This document shows, one piece after another, positions 23,546-35,400 of a DNA stretch of 64,000 nucleotides. The position numbers and the translations under genes are program-made. This DNA is from Serpula lacrymans var. lacrymans S7.9 (lineage: Eukaryota; Basidiomycota; Agaricomycetes; Boletales; Serpulaceae). The notes under the pieces are model-generated. The model worked only from the letters and a program-made list of their open reading frames with translations, searched no databases and was not told where the DNA came from. The stretch covers positions 1,322,907-1,386,906 of the forward strand of contig NW_006763296.1 in NCBI RefSeq assembly GCF_000218685.1, in the 5' to 3' direction. The stretch's first letter is position 1; each line of letters opens with the position of its first letter.

Positions 23546-23918
23546 TAAATTTATCTGGAGATAACAGACCAGGAGTTCAAAAGGAGGTTTGCTACTCAGT
23601 GGTGTAGGAAAGTATATTTTGGCGAGGTTTATTAGGAACAAACGATTTCAAGCCTACTTATGTGCAAAAATACAAACGCATCCAACTAGTATTGCTCAAT
23701 TGTAAGACACCACGGGCAGGACCGGGCAACAGACAAGCTGGATGGAGCACGAGGGGCAGGCGACGAATGACTGGCCGTTTAAACTCACACGGTCTTGCAC
23801 TAAGTGTCGTAAGCAACCCAAGCCGAGGATAAATTTACCGCCGGCCGTAAAGTCATCAAATACAATCAAGCTACCATATCCAACTTCATTGATAACGGTT
23901 CTGACCAACAATATGTGT
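23546..23918. other. CYP-B promoter and right end of duplication copy 1
   Basis: Similarity to the second copy continues to about 23690 (shared TAGGAAAGTA, GGCGAGGTTTAT and CAAGCCTACTTAT). Beyond that I see no gene. A GC-rich minus ORF (23696-23923) has no recognisable content. Confidence 0.5.
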
Positions 23919-24720
23919 ACCATATGATATCTGTATGGTGCTAGTCAGCCTTATGAGTAACCCATATATCGACAGCAGTAGTACATAATATTTGTATGGT
24001 TCTGGCCAGCCATATGAACAAACCACATATCAGAAAGCAGAACCATATGTTACCATATAATATTTGTATGGATCTGGTCCACCATATGGTTTTTTATGGT
24101 TCTCACTGGCCATATAAGCAACATTTCAGTTGACAGTACCATATGATATCTGTAGAGATGTGGTGCACCATATGAGTGACCTGCGTATCATATGTCAGCA
24201 CCATATGGTTTTGTATGGTTCTCACCAGCCATATAAGCAATTGACATATCAGTCAACAGTACCATATGATATCTATATGGTTCTCACTGACCATACAGGC
24301 AAATCACATATTGGATAGTAGAACCATATGAGCGACCTGCGTATCATATGTCAGCACCATATGGTGTTGTAGGGTTCTAGCCAGCCATATCAGCACTTGA
24401 CATATCAGTCAGCAGTACCATATGATATCTGTATGGTTCTCACTGACATATGAGCAACTCACATATTGGATAGTAGCACCATATAATATTTGTATGGATC
24501 CCGTGTACCATATGATATCTGTATGGTTCTCACTGACCATACAGGCAACCCACATATTGGATAGTAGCACCATGTATGGTTATAACTGACAATATGGGTA
24601 GCCTCTATATTGCATAGCAGCACCATATGGACATTGTACGGTTCTGGTGAGCCATATGAACAACCCATATATTGGACAGCAATACCATATAATATCTATA
24701 TAGTTTTAGCTATGTATATC
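23919..24720. repeat. Tandem satellite, ~62-bp unit, rich in CATATG palindromes
   Basis: About a dozen degenerate copies of a unit with the plan ACCATATGATATCTGTATGG - TTCTCACTGACCATATGAGCA - ACCCACATATTGGATAGCAG. Each unit holds several CATATG or near-CATATG sites, so the array is dense in short dyads. Some units carry an inserted or duplicated half (for example around 24050 and 24190). No coding function is apparent. Confidence 0.9.
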
Positions 24721-24898
24721 CCCAACCCGCGTATGAGACAATAATCCTGTGTTCAATCCCTGCCTACTGCATGCCAGTTTTTTGGTATGGGCCGAGACTC
24801 TGGCGCTGTAGGCAGTCGTTCGACTCCCGCGGTTTCCAAACATTTTTTTTCTTGGTAGTCAATGTGTCACTCCACTTCATCATTCAATCTTGATCAAG

Positions 24899-25551
24899 TG
24901 TAACAACCTAGAGTTTGTATACTCTGGTGCACAACTAGAACTAACTATAAAGGTAGTGAGGGGAGTGGTTACCCTTAGGATAGGACCGAGTTAGTTGTGG
25001 GTAAACAACAGGAGGACTCGCTGAGGAGTCTCTAGGATCTATTGCAGTATATATACTACTACAGATTGTTTAAGGCAGTGGCTGATGATGTCAGAGGGTG
25101 CAGCCCATGTGACCAGCTCCACTGCGTGAAAGACTTGCGTTACGATCTCTATTGGACATTTAAGGACTACTCATTTCTTTTTACTCATTGGTTATACCAC
25201 CGGACCGATGACTCATTTCCTTCACATACACTTCCGTTCCTCTCGCATTCACAGTACCTATTATAGTACTTAGTCCTCAACAGACGGGCCTGCCCTAGAT
25301 AGGACCTAACTCCTATCACCGATTCCTTTCCATTATAAATACCATGTAACAGCAGTAGTATTCTCTAATACGATTCTACGCAGTTTACGCTTACAAAGCT
25401 AGACTCCTAAGATCAGACTTCTATTCAGAAGAAGACCAACTCCCATTGGAAAACCTCCACTCAGAACTACGTTCTCGAACTTGTCTTCGGATAAGTCTCT
25501 TTACAAACCTCGACGAACCCTCAGACTTTGTTAAGCACTTCGTGCGTAACA
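24899..25551 (+). repeat. LTR-like retrotransposon remnant (solo LTR?)
   Basis: The segment starts TGTAACAACC and ends CGTAACA, fitting TG...CA LTR ends. Its first ~240 bp recur inverted at 31525-31782 (shared GGAGGACTCGCTGAGGAGTC, GTGGCTGATGATGTCAGAGG and ACCAGCTCCACTGCGTGA). I see no matching 5-bp target duplication and no coding internal region next to it. The 3' boundary is a guess from the terminal dinucleotide. Confidence 0.55.
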
Positions 25552-25653
25552 AAAGAATCATATTCTAACCAGTCTTGAATCTGGGTGCGTCCTAATTTCT
25601 CTTTTTCTGTGAGTGAACTTTGCTATTAGCTAGCCATCAATAACTTCAACATA

Positions 25654-27140
25654 TCATATTCTTCTTACCTTGTAGAGGGCAATTTTTTCTGTAACTTCCA
25701 CTACCCACATCTGTCTTTGATTTCTTATTATTTCTTCCATCAGATTCATCGTTGTTGTTGTCGTCATGACATATCTGTCGTTTCTTAGCCCGCTCCATTT
25801 TTTTTTTTTTAACTCTGCAGGCTCGGCCATAGTCTTTGCCAGCTGGTCCTCGAGTATAGTGCATTCCCCTGCTTTGATCTCACCCTGGCACCTGCTAATA
25901 TCTTTTGTCACTTTTTGCGGTTGGATATGGCTTGTTGCTCCTTCAGGTTGTGGCGTTTTCTCTGTCAATTTATCGGCTGGCAGCGTGTTGCTATCCACTT
26001 GGTCATCAATGCTAACGGCCTCGCCTGTCATATGAGACCTGTTGGCATTTTTTGTCTGTTCTGTGCTGGCCTTTGAGGCAGCAGAGTTGTCTATCGCTGG
26101 AGTCTTTGTAAGTCTTTCATCTCTTATTGTAGCCAGGCTCACATACCTTTCGCAATCCCACTGTCTTCTTGATCTCGCCCTTCTCCAGCTGAAGCTAGGC
26201 CTTCCCTCGACTCTTGGTCATCAACGCTCATAGCTTCATCTTCTATAGAATGCCCATAGTCCTAGCTCGCCATTTGGTTGTCAAAATTTGTGCCCTCGCC
26301 TCCTGTAGGAGGCCCATTGGTCGTGGTCAAGCCCCCCTGTGCCATGGCTTTAGAGGCTGAGATGTTGTTGATGGCTGGTCAATTGGTAAGTTTCTCATGT
26401 TTGCTCATTGTCAAAGAGTTGAATACCTTTGATGTGTTCAATCTTTGCCTTCAGCATGAACATGGTCCTCTTCAAATCCTTAACCTGCCCTTCCGTCATT
26501 TCCTGTGATTCTAAAACAAAAATCAGTTACATTGCTGTCATTGACAAAATCGCAACTACGTACGTTTGCCTCCTCCTTTCTTTTTGAGTCCAGCTTTCAA
26601 ATTTATTTCAGCAAGTTTGGCCTCCTTTTTTTTAATGTCGCTCACTACTTTGACCAGCTCTTGCTCCAAATGTTGCAGGTTAGAGTCTAGTTTTGCACCT
26701 CGTGGCTTAGATATCGTCTAATATCAATCATTCAGTGTTACCTACCTGTGTTGTCATTGTCATCAAGCATCATTGCCATTTTGAAATGGCAGCAATAGCA
26801 GTAGGAAAGACAAAAAAGCGGGGGAAGCTACACCATCGCACCACCACATCAAACATTAAATATTTATTGTACATCATTTGGTTTTTCCCTCTAATACTCA
26901 ACTATGGTTGGAACTAATGATATTTTCAGATTGCCGTTAATGCCTGCGAGTGAAACACGATTGTCAGCACTCACCATACCTTGTAAATTTACGGGCGTCG
27001 GCACAAACTTCCAAAATAATATGGCCAAGAAGCTCTAGCCAGGCCCGCGCACCATCCATGTGCTTCCCAAACTCAGCAGCAGGAAGAAATACGAGTTTGA
27101 ATAAAAGATTCCATGTGGTCCGTCCCACTTGCCATCACAT
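25654..27140 (-). pseudogene. Unidentified coiled-coil gene or remnant
   Basis: Minus-strand exon-like blocks have good splice borders but no recognised family. They include KLVFLPAAEFGKHMDGARAW and then LELLGHIILEVCADARKFTR (about 27110-26977). A charged coiled-coil segment LDSNLQHLEQELVKVVSDIK (about 26690-26563) is spliced to QSQEMTEGQVKDLKRTMFML (26510-26427). A 162-residue polar ORF (26142-25654) follows. I could not find one continuous reading through all blocks or a convincing start codon, so I call it a probable gene fragment in the repeat island. It could instead be a low-expressed hypothetical gene. Confidence 0.35.
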
Positions 27141-28696
27141 GTCCTCTTGCGCATACAAATGAATCATTAGAACATGGAAGCTGGGGGCTGGGGCGAGAGA
27201 CATTGATGGCAGGATGTTCTAGTACAGCTTTACGATTATCAGAACAAATACACTATAGCAAAGAAGATCAAACTTTATATCATCAGAGGCTTGGACATAT
27301 TACCTGGAGAATTTGAATGTCACGATCCTCAACTCCGCAACCTACAGTTTCATCCTATCTATCAAACTCTGAAGTAGAAACACTCATATCGCCATATCTA
27401 ATTATGTAACAATATTTATCTTATCTTGTCACGTGACTCTAAAGTCATATGACCACTTACTCATCTACTTACTCATCAGCCATGCACAATCCTCATGTTT
27501 CTCAGTCAGCACCTCAAGGCTGACATATTCCTCTACATATATAAGTAGCTAGTTTCCCTTGTACATACCTCAGCTTTCGATTTCATCTAAATATACCAAG
27601 TTCAACTACCTGCTAGTAGATTGACGTTATCACTCTGTTGGTTCAGAATAGTGAGAACATTATATTGAAGGTATGTACAATATTTCACGAGCATGACGAG
27701 ATCATTAATGATCTACCAGGATCTACCCAGCCCATGCAACTTTGCACTTGAAGTGACTGCACACGCTTTGGATGTAACTGATTGATTAGGGAAGACTATC
27801 ACGCCAATCTCATCCATAGTGACCGTGCACAGCTGTGCACACTTTCACAGCTGATCGATTGGGGAAGACTATGACACATCTTGTCCGATCATCAGATAGC
27901 TGTACTACTGTACTACTGAATGCTTTTGCCCGTGCAACCAAAATTTGGATATAGACTCATCCAATTGGGATATCGCTACGGCACCATCATGTTATCCCAT
28001 ATCGTAGTAGAGCTGGAAATGACTACAGCGGCAGGACTTAACAAGGTAGCGGGTAAGGTTTACCATCCAAGACTTTTGAACAGGCCATAAATATTGATTA
28101 TCCAACAACTACAACAGTTACATCCACTACAATCACTGAAAATAATGACAACAGAACCACAACAACAACCATGACAATAACCATGACAACAACCACGATA
28201 ATAACCACCACGACAACCATGATACCAACCATGACACCAACCAAGACACCAACCAAGACACCAACCACTATACCAACCACAACACCAATGTCACCTCTTA
28301 CTAATGTTAGCCAGCACAACATGTGAGTTGAAATTATCACTAAATAACCCTTTCATTTTACCATCTTGGAACTAACCTTACATATCAGTTCAGCTATGTT
28401 CGACTTCAAAGCTTTTAGGTCTGATACGGTTCATCGGACAATATCACTGATTTTTCCTTCTCAACCCTGGGTCCCTGATCACACAGAAATAGCGGCAGGA
28501 GCACATCCATGGTCACACCTATGTAAAAGTTAACTGGGCCTTGTGTGGATTGAGAAATGTTTGATCAACACCAAACACAACACCAACCACGTATTCTCAT
28601 TTGGTCAATGGTTTGTTCACGCATAGATACGGTGATCACATCACAGTTATATCAAAATCAATATATCAGAGTGTAATACAAATCACTATTTACAAA
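27141..28696. other. Repeat-island spacer with Thr-coding low-complexity tract
   Basis: There is no recognised gene. From about 28110 to 28300 there is an irregular ACA/ACC/ATG-rich microsatellite-like tract. Read on the plus strand it would encode Thr-rich peptide, and on the minus strand Val/Gly-rich peptide. TCACGTGA occurs near 27430. Confidence 0.5.
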
Positions 28697-30158
28697 CCGA
28701 GTCTAGCCTTGTACTCTGAAATCAATGCATCTTTTTGTGCCATCTCCAATTGGGTCTCCACTAGTTGATTTTCGGCCTGTGCTCGTGACTGATTCACTTC
28801 AGATAATTTTTGGGATAGCTCAATAGCATCCAGTCACCGTGCGTTGATGAGATTATTGATAGTATTTGAGAATATGTTAATAATATCCATGGTCTCGGAC
28901 TTGGCCTCACGTTGAAGTCGGGGGGAAGTATAATGGATGAAATGAGTGTTGGCTTGAGGATGCTGAGCTGCTACAAAGAGCCAGCAGTTGGTTTCATGGC
29001 ATACACATTCAGCATAAATTTTGTTGTTATTCCGAGCTTTAAATGTGAAAAAAAAACTTACCCGCGCAATAATGTCGAACATGAGACACAAGAAATGTGC
29101 AAAAGCTTGTCTTGAGCATGTTTGCAGAGGTCGCAAGTGTGCTGTGCAAAGTATGGCTTGATAACAATGTGAGTAAATTGTATTTACCCAGATAAATTGA
29201 CACTGACACCATTCATTTGCTCCCCTCTTAGCTCCTTCTACACAACCATAAAGTGGATTTCTGGTTGACACGCGCTGGCGTGAACGACAGGACCATGGTA
29301 ACTACTGCCGGTTAGGTCAGACAGCAATCCCGCCTCTGTTTCCTGCGAGAAATATGACCGGGGGGTTACTGGCTCCAGGATGTCAGAGACTGAAGATGTA
29401 TTGAAAGGGACGGGTGGACTTCCCAGCCTGTCAAGCGGGAAGAGATTGATGTCAACTTTGGCGCATCGGGGGGAGCAGGTAAGTCAGTCATGTGCAATTG
29501 TGGAGAGCGGCGTAGGGGTTGTGCTCTCTGCTTCGGTGTCACAGATTGAGGAGGTACGAACTAGGCTAGGATTGCTCTGATGGTCAAGTTGGAGGAGGGC
29601 TGGGTCGATGTTCAAGGTATCAGGAGGGGCGAGAGGGGGTGGTGGGCAAGGTATGGCCATCTGCGAGGCGAGTGTAGCTTGGCCATACAATGTGGCACAG
29701 TCCGAGTCCTCTTGCTGGTAGTCTACAGGTTGTGTAGAAGAAGCTGGTAGGGAAGGCCCAAGGAGATTGACAGAGGGGTGACTACCGGGACTGCTTGATG
29801 AGCTTAGTCCAGTATTCACGTCTGTCCGTCGCTATGCAAGTCTCTGAGATTGTGAGATAACATACAAGAACAGCAAAAACTCATGTGTTCAAGATACCTC
29901 CTCCCTGCCTTTGTATGCTGGCATAATGCCAAGGGTGGATTTCTGGCGCATCTGCGACATTGTTGGATTTGTTTGTCGCCACTGGAGGCTGCCATTGTTC
30001 AACAAAGAGCTGGAGGATGTGTTGCGTGGTTGAAAAACCATAAAATTGGATTGTTGGATTATATATTGCAGCTGATGAAAATTTTCAGGTGGTGGCGCTA
30101 AAAAGTGGTCAAGAATGATGTAGGACGACTTACTTGATGAATGGTGCGGTGAGGACAT
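28697..30158 (-). pseudogene. Unidentified multi-exon gene with C-terminal coiled coil (transposon-associated?)
   Basis: A possible start at 30158 (MSSPHHSSSK) lies 10 bp from the oppositely oriented ORF at 30168. Downstream minus-strand blocks are Gln/Ser-rich (QPRNTSSSSLLNNGS), a Pro/Ser-rich exon (29819-29484) and a Cys-containing exon IYAECVCHETNCWLFVAAQH. The final helical segment is LSQKLSEVNQSRAQAENQL, ending EYKARLGL* at 28697. The last two blocks are separated by an in-frame TGA near 28833, so the copy may be dead. I have seen similar C-terminal helices in basidiomycete transposon-like genes, but I cannot name the family. Confidence 0.35.
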
Positions 30159-30167
30159 ATGTAGAGT

Positions 30168-31377
30168 TTGCTTGCCGAAACCATTTGGAGGTTTGGCTAC
30201 ATTAGGAAAATGGAATGTAGCATAGCTTTAGACTCAGAGATAGAAGAACAGCAAAAAAAAAACTTATTGGGAATCAAGCCCAAACCCTTGAAGTTCAACT
30301 TGAACATGGCCAAAGCGAATAGACCACACAACCAGGTTACAGTATCAACACCTCCGCCATCTCCCTCACAATGTACAATACAGTTATCACCTAGTGTTAT
30401 CTCGAGCCCTGGTAAAAGTCTTCAAGACCGGACTTTGTTCACAGGTGTGCTAGGACAGGCCTTGATCTCAGCACCCTCCACTGACAGTACTAGCGACAAA
30501 GATGGAACATACCTTTTTGCGACGTCAACGCTCACACCTCAAAAATGCGTGCGTTTCTATCTCAAACTGAGGCTCATCAAGACTAGGACTCGGGGGCTCA
30601 AAACAAAGCACATAGGCGACAATGACCTGGACCAGCCAAACTTTGATCATGTTGATGACAACCACGAGCCATCATTTCCCAATTTGCCCATGTCCCAGTG
30701 ATCGGTCAACAATCATGGTATCGACCTCGGGGAATCTAGTTACAAAACTTTTGTCAATCTAGCATTGTCGGAATGTCTTCCCATCTATCAAATCACCCGT
30801 ACCATTTTTGTTGTCCAAGGATGGGATCCTAAAAGTACATGCACGGTAAGTAAATGTGACTTGATTATCACCATACTATGAGGAGACTAACCAATCCACA
30901 ATTTGGAACAGGGTGTGTTTTACCACCTTCAAATGAAGAAAATAGGCTCAGAATTGGTGGTTGTTTGCTTCTGCCCTAAAGCCAATGAATGCGTCCACAT
31001 TCAATTTTTCGAGGAGTGTGGGGAAGAGTTTTTCCCTGTAGATGAGGCTACATTCACTTATAACGGTATGTTATGTACAATTTTCTTGATGCTCTCATTG
31101 CTAAAATTTTCAAGACGAAGAATCCGCCATCTTGTTTTCTCGACAGCCTGTCAATGACAACACATCTACAAATATGTTCTCGGTGGTGCTGTTGAACCAG
31201 CCTTCTGCAAAAAACTGCACGTCCATTTTGCATACTGGTTTGGACAGAGGAGAAGGGCAGTGGAATTGTATTAAGGATAGGACTAGTAGCTGTCCCCATG
31301 TAGTACAAGCTTGTCACCAACTTCAGAAACTTCTTACTGGTGATCCTAATGTGAGGGACAGCTATGTGTTACAATAA
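30168..31377 (+). CDS. Unknown protein with SWIM-like Cys segment, in repeat island
   Basis: The exact start is unclear; a Met at 30306 (MAKANRPHNQ) is also possible. The first part is Ser/Pro-rich. After an ill-defined junction near 30700 the frame reads GIDLGESSYKTFVNLALSE and RTIFVVQGWDPKSTCT. A GT-AG intron (about 30847-30914) leads to GVFYHLQMKKIGSELVVVCF-CPKANECVH. A second intron (31066-31115) leads to a C-terminal exon with NCIKDRTSSCPHVVQACHQL, ending at 31377. The CxC...CxH arrangement near the end resembles the SWIM-type zinc segments found beside fungal transposases. It may belong to the same element as the transposase at 32417-36049. That link is inference. Confidence 0.4.
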
Positions 31378-31439
31378 CACAATTTTCGGACCTTTCCTTT
31401 AATTTTCATTTTCCGCTTTAACCTTTTACTATAGTTCAC

Positions 31440-31782
31440 ACTCCGTGCCATACAGCACTTTCCTTTTTCGTTCTAACTCCACCTTCTCGCGCAGCGCTGC
31501 CTTTATTCTTCTTTTAGACTCAAACTCTCTCACGCAGTGGAGCTGGTCACACAGGCTGCGCCCTCTGACATCATCAGCCACTGCTTTTATCAACTGTACA
31601 GTACATAGGTACAAACACTCTGTATTAGTATAAATACCCCAATAGATCAAGGAGACTCCTCAGCGAGTCCTCCTGTTGTATACCAACAAACTCTCTGCAG
31701 CTTAAGGGGTAACCACTCCCTCATCACTACCTTTATAGTGTGTTCTTGTGTGCACCAGAGTAACTAACTCTTGGTTGTTACA
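31440..31782 (-). repeat. Inverted LTR fragment, same family as 24899-25551
   Basis: Read on the minus strand it starts TGTAACAACC at 31782 and shares the landmark blocks listed for 24899-25551 through about 31525. Similarity fades in the remaining ~85 bp. The inverted arrangement 6.9 kb apart suggests two independent insertions or a rearranged element. Confidence 0.6.
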
Positions 31783-32416
31783 GCTACTCTCTACTAGTAG
31801 CCAAGCTAGAATGATACCTTGGTAGAGTAGCAAGACTTTAAAAAATTTGTGCAGCATTGTCGGCACTGTGTGACACAGTGATGAGGTGTTGCCACCACTG
31901 TGTCACACAATGTGGTGACAGGGAGGGAGGTGCAACTGCGCTGCAGCACAGTAGCGCTTTCCCACAGTTGACAAAACACTATAGAGAGGTTTGACCGCTT
32001 TTTGGGATATTTAAGCTCCGATTGAACACTTTCCCACGTGTTGAGCCAGCCACTTTGCTCACATATGTCTCAAAAAGCACTTCAAATTTTGGCTTCAAGG
32101 ATAAATTCACGCTGGCTAACTTAGCATGTACATACAAGATAGCCAGCAAAATTCTACACTAGATATATTTAGTAGTGTTGATTGATATAACTAGTATCCT
32201 CATTAATTATGACTCTAGGTAATAAATAATTAAATTTGGTATAGTGTCACTAAATGCTTTAATCCACTCTGATATGCTTTAGGTGGAACTAATTACTATA
32301 CGTGCCACAGCTGCCAAATTTATTCCAATATGATTCACTATAAACTGATATAGATCACTTTAGATGTACTTTTTGCCACAATCGCTATATTTGCATAATT
32401 ACCTATCCATATCCAA
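31783..32416. other. Spacer with two adjacent hairpins
   Basis: There is no gene. At 31864-31880 lies CACTGTG-TGA-CACAGTG. Just after it, at about 31890-31922, lies an imperfect dyad around CCACTGTGTCACACAATGTGG. The remainder is AT-rich. Confidence 0.6.
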
Positions 32417-35400
32417 CTATAGCAAAATCATGTTTTCCTGATGTAAGGCCAGTTGTTTAGGATGAGCTGTAGCTTTGACAGAAAGATCTAAGGACAATTG
32501 GCATTTTGATGAAGTCAGCATATCTGAGGGGGTGTGAGGAACAAAGAGCAAGGATGGATCAATGCCCATGTCCTGTACAAGGGCCAGCGGCTCGTTGAGA
32601 GCAAGCTTGCACAGGTCCTCTGCAGTAACTTCAGCCTCCAAGCCACATTCAGCATAATTGTAGTTTTGATCTTCTGTCTTTAGAAGACCTCCAAATGTCT
32701 TGGTATGTGCGGAGTGAACAAGGCCAAATGTCTCGCTACTGTTGGGAATATGGAGAATGGGCCTGGGCTGTAAATTACCTCCATAAAGAGGAGCGCTCTT
32801 CTCCTTCATGATCATGGTGTTCCAGAGCTGAGCTATGTGATCGACAAGACGGATGTGGTGGCAGCCATAACTGGACATGACAAGTGGAGGAAGAGTTGCA
32901 CTGCTGTGAGTAATATGCAAGTTCCTGCGAAGGACATGATCATGCGCTAGCACTGCAAAAACCTCTATACCACTTGTGAATGACCTCATCAAAGAGTTCC
33001 AACCCTTTTGAGAGCCTTCAATGCTACTTCCATCTGAATGGATGTCTTGACATGTGCGCTCTAAGCACCCCTTCCTAATGTGATTCAACTGATCAGCATG
33101 TACCTGTAGTGTCAATGAAAGATATAATTTGTAGACAGTAAGGTGACAGGTAATTAAAAGGACGTACCTTTGATGATGCAGCTGACCACACACCGCCTTT
33201 CTGAGACCATTTTTCAAACACCATCTGAAGACGAACCTCTTGGTCATCCTTAGCTCGATATAGTGCAAGGCCAGTCTTGTCATTGTGTTGAGCTGTTGTA
33301 ACTAGGATGGCATCTGTGATTTCTTGTGCAACCTGTGGGCGGTTTGGGTTATTTGTTCCATTGATGATTGTCACAAGATACCTGTCAATGGTTATTAGCT
33401 GAGTAATCTGATTTGCTTACTAACTACTGACCGCATTATCATATGAAACACGTCCAGAATAACATGGGTGGTGGGCATAGCTCAATGTACTGCACTTTGC
33501 ACATGGCAGCAATTGTCTGCCACCACCATTTCTGGTAACTGTGCACCAAGCTCCTCACAACAGCCCTTAAGGCCCATCAATAACTCCTCAATTTCAGCAT
33601 GTGTTTGGGAAAGGCAAAAATGCTAACATTGATCAGCAATACTGATATTTTAAGATACCATTTGTAAACTCACCCAGCTTAAAATCTTGTTTTTCTCATT
33701 GATGACAGTAAGTAACCCTCCTCTCAGTGTCTTGGTCTTGATCTGTTTTGAGTCTGTTATCAAAGCTTTTCCAGCAGCCTTGGACGTGTTATCAAGGGAC
33801 AAACAAATGCCTATCCAACCCAAATCAGCCAATGCCAATTATCACTCGCTAGCCAAAGGCTCACCTGTCAATGTCTTCAAATAATCCTCTGATTCCATCT
33901 GTCGAGTACATTTATTAGCCTCAAACAAGATATCAGTAATCAAGTCATTTGTTATAGGTTTATGATTATATGCGCCTGTATCTGTAGGCACTGAGAATTC
34001 TTGTAAAGGAGCGCGTGTCTTGAAGAAGGACATGGGGAGGTACCACTTTTGGTAAGTGTTCAAGTACTCCCACACACATTGGTGATACCGCAGTTGATGG
34101 AGTCCTTGACCAGAATCAACAACTGTCAGCAAACACACATAGCTCAATAGGTGAGTCAACATACATTTAATGTGTTCAGCAAGTCCTGATGATGTTATAC
34201 TTGGTTGCAGCTCAACTATTAAATTGAAAAGATCGCGAGTGACCTCACTTCTCTTAAAGAATATTGGGATATCAGCTAAGACAAAATAACAGGTGAGTAC
34301 CCCAGCCAATTATATATTCTTGCAAGGACAAATACTAACAAGGGAGTTTCCAAAATTCCCACTTCTCCCAAAACAGGTGACTAGTTGTTGCAAAACAATA
34401 GTCGCCACCGCTTTCATCATTTTTACAGACCTTGCACTGCAACTGGTACCCTAATGCCAGCTCCTCAACATCTATGACATACAACTCTCTGTGGCCTGTC
34501 GCATTCCAGCCATTCCAGAGGACATCTGTCGAGTTGCACTTTGGGCAGCTTGCTATGTTCAGATGATAAAATGGGTGTATAATGTGAAGCAGTTTCAGGT
34601 AAGCATGTTCTGGCTTGATATCAGGTCGGGTTTCACGCTTTCCTAGGTGGAAATATGTTGGTAGGGTGAAGTGAGGCCCATAAATAGGTATGTCACCTAG
34701 ACTTGGTGGTGTACCAGTGTTTTTTCACATTCCCATGCAGCTTGGTTGTTTTGTAGATGTAGTCAACATATTCGACAACACAGGCTTCCCATTAAAATTG
34801 AGCCTCCTGGGCCTCTGTGTATGCTCCGCAACCATCTTTCCATCCTTTGGCTTGCTTTTTGACCTAGAGCAAAGGTAAGTAAAATTATCTTCTTTGTATA
34901 ATATCTCATTTACATTTGTGTCCCACTTAGCTTTGAAAGGCTTTTGTTCAGTAGAAGGTAAGCTGTTTTTTACCAATCTTTTGACAATGTTAGGTTCAAA
35001 AACTGCCATTTGGAATAAGCACAAGGATAAAATATGGAGGGAAGATGAGTCTCCAAGTCAAGGTGTGGGGCCAACAAGTGCTGGATGCGAAGGTAAAGCA
35101 CTCCTATTTAATTTCAATTTCACATTGATTTACTCATTCACCGCTATTTTACACACTAACGGTAACTTGAAACTGACACACTAGGTAAATAAGCTAGAAA
35201 CCCACTTTCAGCGGCAGCAGAGAATACACACAAGAGGTGACAGACTACCTTTCCAACTTATGGCTTTATGTCGAGAGAAGATGCTAGGTAAATAAACTAG
35301 AAGCCCATTTTCAGTAGCAGCAGTGAGAATATGCATAAGAGGTGACAGATTACCTTTCCAACTTGGGGCTTTATGTCAAGAGATATAAGTTACCATTTTA

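Noticed and set aside
22976..23641. Continuous 221-residue ORF at the CYP-B 5' end as an intronless exon starting MFLINLAKIYF
   Set aside because: The in-frame 54-bp segment matches a frame-breaking 56-bp segment in CYP-C and GT introns at the same site in CYP-A and CYP-E, so it is an intron. The start is the downstream MYLKLLDW.
23919..24720. CRISPR-like array
   Set aside because: Units are degenerate tandem copies without unique spacers and the genome is eukaryotic.
24786..24840. tRNA gene suggested by CGTTCGACTCC
   Set aside because: The five-base T-stem does not pair and no anticodon arm can be drawn.
28098..28340. Val/Gly-rich 80-residue minus ORF as a membrane protein
   Set aside because: It is the complement of a Thr-codon low-complexity tract, so the hydrophobic look comes from composition.
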